Made by a program: the position numbers and the translations under genes. The notes below the pieces were generated by a model, which was not told the origin of the DNA, made no database searches, and saw only the letters and a list, made by a program, of their open reading frames with translations. 24,804 nt of DNA, taken from the NCBI GenBank assembly GCA_019649035.1, contig BMAT01010427.1:88986-113789 (forward strand). The letters run 5' to 3'. The stretch comes from Elysia marginata (Eukaryota; Mollusca; Gastropoda; Plakobranchidae). Shown piece after piece: positions 22,701 to 24,804 of the stretch (the first letter of the stretch is position 1; every line of letters starts with the position of its first letter).

Positions 22701-24804
22701 ACTCAAAAGTAGCCCGAACAACTTGAGGTTGATTTGCCCTAATGGCGAGACACATTTGATAGAAATATGCCATCTTTTGTGTATTAGTCTTATCAAACGA
22801 ACAACAAAAATTTCCCAGCTTCTACTCAGCTCTCACCATCGAGTCCTGGGTCATGGCGACCATACTGGGGTCGCTGGGTGGTTGTTGTTGTCTTAGTAAC
22901 AAGAGTACCGCCAGGAGTCACAGAGCGGGCAACCTCAATACGTCTGCGGGGAGACAGCTGATTGCTAGCCGATGTGTTCATTGAGTCGAGCAGGAGATCA
23001 GCCTCAGCAGGGTCCATGAACAGAAACTGCAAGTGGCAAAGACAGAGAAAAATAAGCAGAAATACAGTGAGAAATTTAAGAAAAATGATGCTGTACATTA
23101 AAAAATACAAAACTAACCACAAAATAGAACAGGAAATTAAAAAGCACCTGTAACTGTTTGCAACAAAAATGCAAATTTGCACACTTCGTAAAGAAGAAAA
23201 AAATTAGAATTTCATTTAAACATCATCATCATCATCATCATCACCACCAAGTGTTGTGCAATAACGTTTTGGTTATCATGTCCTTTCACACTTCTCAATC
23301 CATCGTTGCTGCCAATGTCTTTGTCACCCTTCTTATGCCAAGCCCCTTCCATCCACCATCTGTCCTTAATATGTTTACCACTGAGGGATCCTGTTGTTAT
23401 TACATGTTCAAGTCTTTCCTTTTTCATCATAATTATGTCACAAAAAAGTTGCCAGTGTTTCCAAATTTTGTTTATGAGTGACTTCTTGTTTGTACTCCAT
23501 TAAAGACTACTTTATTTGATTTTTTTCATGCCCATGATATTACGAGCATTTTTCTCAAAAAACATATTTTCTACACCTCTTTCTTTTTTTTTTTTTTTTT
23601 TTTTTTGGGGGGGGGGGGAATATTTAAACAACTCAGCATAAATCACTGAAAGTAAAATTGCTGAGATTCCTCCAAAGACCAACCAATAGTCTAATTGATG
23701 AGAGCCAATGTGGGAACAGCTGAAGTTAATTGGGCCAGAAGAAAAATTAGAAGTTAGTATATATATACCTTTTTTTAAATAAAGCTATGTCTGCGGGTAT
23801 AAGAAAAGAAAACTAAAAGCTCAATCGGTATTAGTTTTCTTTGTTTGGTTTGTTTACAAGGATTTGATTTTAATTAAGTAAGGTTTTTCTTTGTCAACCT
23901 CATCTTCTATTTTTAATATTTTTTAAGGGTGTCAGAAAAACCAGCTCATGTACCATAAATGAGATCATGATATTTTTTCTAAGTGTTAAACCAACGTTTC
24001 TGAAAGAAGACAGAAGACCATAAAGCACTTGGCTGAACCATCTCACCTCAGCAGTGACTGTGCCAGAGTTGTATTCAAAATTACCAGGTTGGGGGTGAAG
24101 TCGGAGTATCTGGCGACTGCTTGGTGTCTTACGCAGATCTTCCACGTACACAATAGCCTCGCCAATAAACTCATCTAAAGAAAAACATTTTTTCTTTTTA
24201 ATTCAACAAATCTTTTGTAAAATAAAAAACTGAACAAGCACTTTAACCAGGCTTTGAATGGTTCAAGGTATGTCTGGCATCAAAAGAAATCATTTGTGAT
24301 TCTAGAACTATTCAATAGAAAAATGTATTGCCCGTAATAAGAGAACTTTTTAATTTCCCTCACAAAAGTTTTACTTGTTCACATACAAGCAGAAAAGTTA
24401 AAAATAAAAATCACTGCAAATTGCTTTTAAAACAAGAGAGAGAGGACAGATGTTTCAACATCAAAGGGCCGTTGCTATGATCTTAATCCAATTAATTCTA
24501 TATTAGTAAAAAACACTTCTCAGTTTTTAAATGTATAACAGAATGCTCCCTGGAAAAAAAGAGCAGATAAAAAATTAGGCTTGAATAAAATTTTAATCTT
24601 AGATTTTAACACCCTTTTAAAAAAGCATACCTCCTGGAATAAGATAACAGATTGTAAAGATTCAATTTTCATTTTTTTTCCTTCAGAAAACCAATCATAC
24701 TATAAAACTGCAACTAGCCCACAAAAATTTGTTTATGGCCATAGTGTTACCTTTGTCATAGATTTCCACACGAACCTCCTGGGAATCCTGGGTAATATCA
24801 CTGT
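6599..24804 (-). CDS. C2-domain protein with polybasic C-terminus, 3' part of a split gene (possible C2CD2/TMEM24 family)
   Basis: This is the whole gene model seen here: eight exons on the minus strand, 5' to 3' 24751-24804, 24047-24174, 22837-23026, 20965-21054, 18920-19050, 15821-15911, 10053-10202 and 6599-6876. Every junction has AG and GT borders, and the codon phases (1,0,1,1,0,1,1) join without a stop. The encoded tail is about 369 residues: end of a C2 domain (about 1-75), a Thr/Pro/Ser linker (about 76-230), then a strongly basic Ser/Arg region to the stop. The 5' part, with any transmembrane or lipid-transfer domain, lies outside the window. Known of the family: C2CD2L/TMEM24 proteins carry an N-terminal membrane anchor, an SMP lipid-transfer domain, a C2 domain and a basic C-terminus that binds the plasma membrane and is released by PKC phosphorylation. 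The match to that order is my inference. Other C2 proteins with basic tails remain possible. Confidence 0.85.
6877..10052 (-). other. Intron between exons G and H (3176 bp)
   Basis: AT-rich intron with no gene or clear mobile element seen. One GC-richer patch at about 8857-8970 has an acceptor-like polypyrimidine/CAG on the minus strand but no donor that gives a supported exon. A T9/A10-type inverted homopolymer pair lies at about 9888-9911. Confidence 0.8.
10053..10202 (-). CDS. Exon G: first basic LKRFGRKKR motif, 150 bp phase-symmetric
   Basis: The acceptor is TTTTTCCAG|ATAAG and the donor is GCCAAAG|GTTTTA, the weakest donor of the set. It enters after one base and leaves after one base, 50 codons in all, so skipping keeps the frame. 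It encodes D-KKKGGFGSAILKRFGRKKR, then AQSADRATSSLRGDSHLRPP and QPAYGPPHAK. The basic stretch with Ile/Leu/Phe spaced for one face looks like a membrane- or protein-binding amphipathic segment, followed by RAQS and RATSS candidate kinase sites. Its GC content is clearly higher than the AT-rich intron around it. Confidence 0.9.
11625..11784. mobile_element. MITE-like element with short terminal inverted repeats
   Basis: ACAGTGGAAT at 11625-11634 and its exact reverse complement ATTCCACTGT at 11775-11784 bound a segment of about 160 bp with no coding capacity. Termini beginning CAGTGGAA are common in non-autonomous DNA transposons of the pogo/Tc1 type (general knowledge). The expected TA target duplication is not clean: TA follows the right end, but the left end reads CA. 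Inside, the segment has matching CCTC-type and GGTCTT-type pieces near both ends, but I could not extend the repeat confidently. Confidence 0.45.
12194..12199. other. Assembly gap (6 N)
   Basis: Six N bases are flanked by A-rich sequence, so the true length across this point is unknown. It lies in an intron and does not touch the gene model. Confidence 0.99.
14833..14845. repeat. C13 homopolymer
   Basis: Thirteen C on the plus strand within an intron, next to A-runs. A simple low-complexity tract. Confidence 0.85.
15050..15330 (-). mobile_element. tRNA-derived SINE, copy 1
   Basis: Read on the minus strand, the 5' end GGAGCGTGGCAGAGTGG has a good RNA polymerase III A box (TGGCAGAGTGG, 15313-15323). 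A B box-like GGGTTTGACTCC follows at 15269-15280, with the head folding broadly like a Leu/Ser-type tRNA. Downstream comes CTTGGGAAAGCAATTTACCC (15226-15245) and a GTAAAATGGGTAC block (15188-15200), a body I associate with conserved central domains of metazoan SINEs. The 3' border is unclear, and about 15050 is an estimate. It lies in an intron in the same orientation as the gene. Confidence 0.72.
15821..15911 (-). CDS. Exon F: acidic/Gln-rich linker
   Basis: The 91-bp exon has acceptor CTTGTTACAG|ACGATT and donor CTCAAAG|GTAAAC. It enters in phase 0 and leaves with one base. It encodes TIESYQADDDMTHQYPGHQD then LNQPQPIALK. The acidic DDD patch and Gln/Pro content suggest a disordered spacer before the basic tail. 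No domain is recognised. Its phases fit both neighbours exactly, which is the main evidence that it is real. Confidence 0.88.
16714..16770. repeat. (AAT)19 microsatellite
   Basis: Nineteen uninterrupted AAT units, followed after ACATGT by about three more. CAA-type repeats lie nearby at about 16903-16919. Likely to be length-polymorphic. Confidence 0.97.
18611..18855. repeat. Decayed tandem duplication, unit about 120 bp
   Basis: TTTGGCACTAA starts both halves, at 18611 and at 18731, exactly 120 bp apart. Both halves then carry matching pieces in order: a GACAT/GACTT segment, ATAACCA with following T-rich sequence, and a CTCTAGA-(T/C)-TATTA end (18703 and 18836). The second copy is about 13 bp longer by then. 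The copies differ at many bases, so the duplication is old. Confidence 0.6.
18920..19050 (-). CDS. Exon E: linker with helix-like segment and RRKS site
   Basis: The 131-bp exon has acceptor ACCCCCAACCAG|TGACC, preceded by a long C-rich polypyrimidine run, and donor AAGCGG|GTAAGA. It enters after one base (G|TG gives Val) and leaves in phase 0. It encodes V-TILTNGAAEESVAQAALRDL then TERRKSPGPQPKSS and TIIITGVKR. The middle part could be a short amphipathic helix. RRKS fits a PKA/PKC-type consensus. The upstream tract contains G/C homopolymers (plus strand 19072-19095) that could vary in length between alleles and affect splicing. Confidence 0.88.
19051..20964 (-). other. Intron between exons D and E (1914 bp)
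   Basis: AT-rich intron. Near exon E it has G/C homopolymer tracts that form the polypyrimidine tract on the minus strand. It also contains the 23-nt exon-like segment at 20188-20210. No mobile element is recognised. Confidence 0.8.
20188..20210 (-). other. Candidate 23-nt microexon
   Basis: On the minus strand TTTGACCCCAG|GCATGAGACACC starts it, and the segment ends CCT|GTAAGTATT, a consensus donor. Joined to exon D it would encode G-MRHHQIP and end in phase 0. Exon E would then begin TGA, an immediate stop. It is therefore either a chance pair of splice-like sites or an exon that truncates the protein. I favour chance, because skipping it gives a fully open frame. Confidence 0.25.
20965..21054 (-). 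CDS. Exon D: linker, 90 bp phase-symmetric
   Basis: The acceptor is TTTTCTCCAG|GCTCACC and the donor is TCTTCAG|GTGAGTC, both close to consensus. It enters after one base and leaves after one base, so it is exactly 30 codons and can be skipped without a frame change. It encodes G-SPNYIEKNMYTDEFPRFSYS then AESPSNVSS. Three Tyr residues sit in an acidic/Ser context, and no known domain is visible. The SINE at about 21091-21396 lies only some 37 bp upstream of the acceptor. Confidence 0.9.
21091..21396 (-). mobile_element. tRNA-derived SINE, copy 2
   Basis: On the minus strand the 5' head has a perfect-looking A box TGGCCTAGTGG (21384-21394) and a B box-like GGTTTGAGCCC (21333-21343). The 3' end contains AAAGTGCTTAGAGCATCTTG and GGATTTGGCGCTATATAGAA (about 21101-21145), a tail type seen in many metazoan SINEs and in the LINEs that mobilise them (general knowledge). 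Head and body differ from SINE copy 1, so it is a different family or subfamily. No clear target duplication was found. Confidence 0.75.
22168..22189. repeat. Perfect 22-bp palindrome
   Basis: G-T8-AGCT-A8-C reads identically on both strands. It lies in an intron; a simple-sequence origin is likely. Confidence 0.85.
22837..23026 (-). CDS. Exon C: C2 exit and Thr-rich linker
   Basis: The 190-bp exon has acceptor CACTTGCAG|TTTCTG and donor CTCGATG|GTGAGA. It enters in phase 0 and leaves with one base. It starts FLFMDPAEADLLLDS, which completes the last C2 strand and leads into an acidic Leu-rich segment. A disordered linker follows with QLSPRRRIEVARS, VTPGGTLVTKTTTTTQRP and QYGRHDPGLD. RRRIEVARS and LSPRRR are candidate basophilic or proline-directed kinase sites. 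The TPGGT-x-VT-x-TTT...RP linker after a C2 domain is the feature that made me think of the C2CD2/C2CD2L family; this is from memory and unverified. Confidence 0.92.
23221..23241. repeat. (CAT)7 microsatellite
   Basis: Seven CAT units followed by CACCACC. The His- or Met-rich ORFs over it are only translations of the repeat. Confidence 0.95.
23584..23618. repeat. T23 followed directly by G12
   Basis: Twenty-three T (23584-23606) abut twelve G (23607-23618). Such compound homopolymers are prone to slippage and sequencing error, so the lengths are unreliable. No retrogene or SINE body is visible next to it. Confidence 0.9.
24047..24174 (-). CDS. Exon B: end of the C2 domain
   Basis: The 128-bp exon enters with two bases completing an Asp codon and leaves in phase 0. 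The acceptor is TTCTTTAG|ATGAG and the donor is GCTGAG|GTGAGA. It encodes D-EFIGEAIVYVEDLRK, then a stretch with QILRLHPQPG and ends NSGTVTAE. The first part fits the F-I-G-E/A strand of a C2 domain followed by a short helix or loop. RQILRLHPQ and the G-x-V-x-A-E strand would be the last two beta strands. Exon GC content is visibly above that of the flanking introns. Confidence 0.9.
24175..24750 (-). other. Intron between exons A and B (576 bp)
   Basis: The shortest intron in the window. It is AT-rich and splits the C2 domain inside an Asp codon just before EFIGEA. Nothing else is seen in it. Confidence 0.85.
24751..24804 (-). CDS. Exon A (partial): C2 domain strand
   Basis: This exon is cut by the right edge of the window. 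Read on the minus strand from the first complete codon it gives S-D-I-T-Q-D-S-Q-E-V-R-V-E-I-Y-D-K and ends on one base (G) of a split codon. The donor is AAAG|GTAACA. The EVRVEIYDK stretch followed by EFIGEA in the next exon is the typical late-strand pattern of a C2 domain (V-x-V-x-D ... F-I-G-E). The loop between the two strands is short compared with calcium-binding C2 domains, which usually have D-x-D-x5-D there, so calcium binding through this loop is doubtful (inference). Confidence 0.85.

Larger units (their letters stand above)
21055..22836 (-). other. Intron between exons C and D (1782 bp)
   Basis: It contains a tRNA-derived SINE close to the exon D acceptor (about 21091-21396) and a perfect 22-bp palindrome (22168-22189). 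The remainder is AT-rich, with no coding signal. Confidence 0.8.
23027..24046 (-). other. Intron between exons B and C (1020 bp)
   Basis: Holds a CAT repeat (23221-23241) and the T23/G12 junction (23584-23618). No exon or mobile element is supported otherwise. Confidence 0.8.

Noticed and set aside
23158-23481. A frame with a His run and its opposite-strand partner with a Met run.
   Set aside because: Both are translations of the CAT repeat and intron sequence.
1-24804. CRISPR arrays, bacterial operons, phage or insertion-sequence genes.
   Set aside because: No regularly spaced repeats, no clustered long ORFs and no transposase coding sequence were seen; the gene structure is eukaryotic.

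Overview
The window looks like nuclear DNA from an invertebrate animal, most likely a lophotrochozoan such as a mollusc (inference). It is AT-rich with long non-coding stretches, several microsatellites and at least two tRNA-derived SINEs. The only gene I can support is split into short, GC-richer exons with GT/AG borders. There is no sign of bacterial operons, CRISPR arrays or phage genes.

One protein-coding gene lies on the minus strand and runs from beyond the right edge of the window to a stop codon at 6599-6601. I could join eight exons whose reading phases all agree: 24751-24804 (cut by the window edge), 24047-24174, 22837-23026, 20965-21054, 18920-19050, 15821-15911, 10053-10202 and 6599-6876. 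Together they encode the last 369 or so residues. These residues are the final strands of a C2 domain, a Thr/Ser/Pro-rich disordered linker, and a very basic, Ser/Arg-rich tail with two similar Leu/Lys/Arg motifs and many possible kinase sites. The order (C2, linker with a TPGGT-type motif, polybasic C-terminus) best matches the C2CD2/C2CD2L (TMEM24) lipid-transfer family at ER-plasma membrane contacts. That identification comes from memory of family architecture, not from a search.

Layout: 1-6598 lies downstream of the stop and holds no recognisable gene, with the 3' UTR inside it at unknown length. The terminal exon is at 6599-6876. The introns are 3176, 5618, 3008, 1914, 1782, 1020 and 576 bp, read left to right. 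They hold a MITE-like element (about 11625-11784), a 6-N gap (12194-12199), a SINE (about 15050-15330), an AAT microsatellite (16714-16770), a decayed tandem duplication (about 18611-18855), a second SINE (about 21091-21396), a CAT repeat (23221-23241) and a T23/G12 homopolymer junction (23584-23618).

The most interesting points are the duplicated basic motif split over two exons, the phase-symmetric exons, a 23-nt exon-like segment that would force an immediate stop, and a strong splice donor inside the last exon. Together these suggest that the membrane-binding tail could be modified by alternative splicing.
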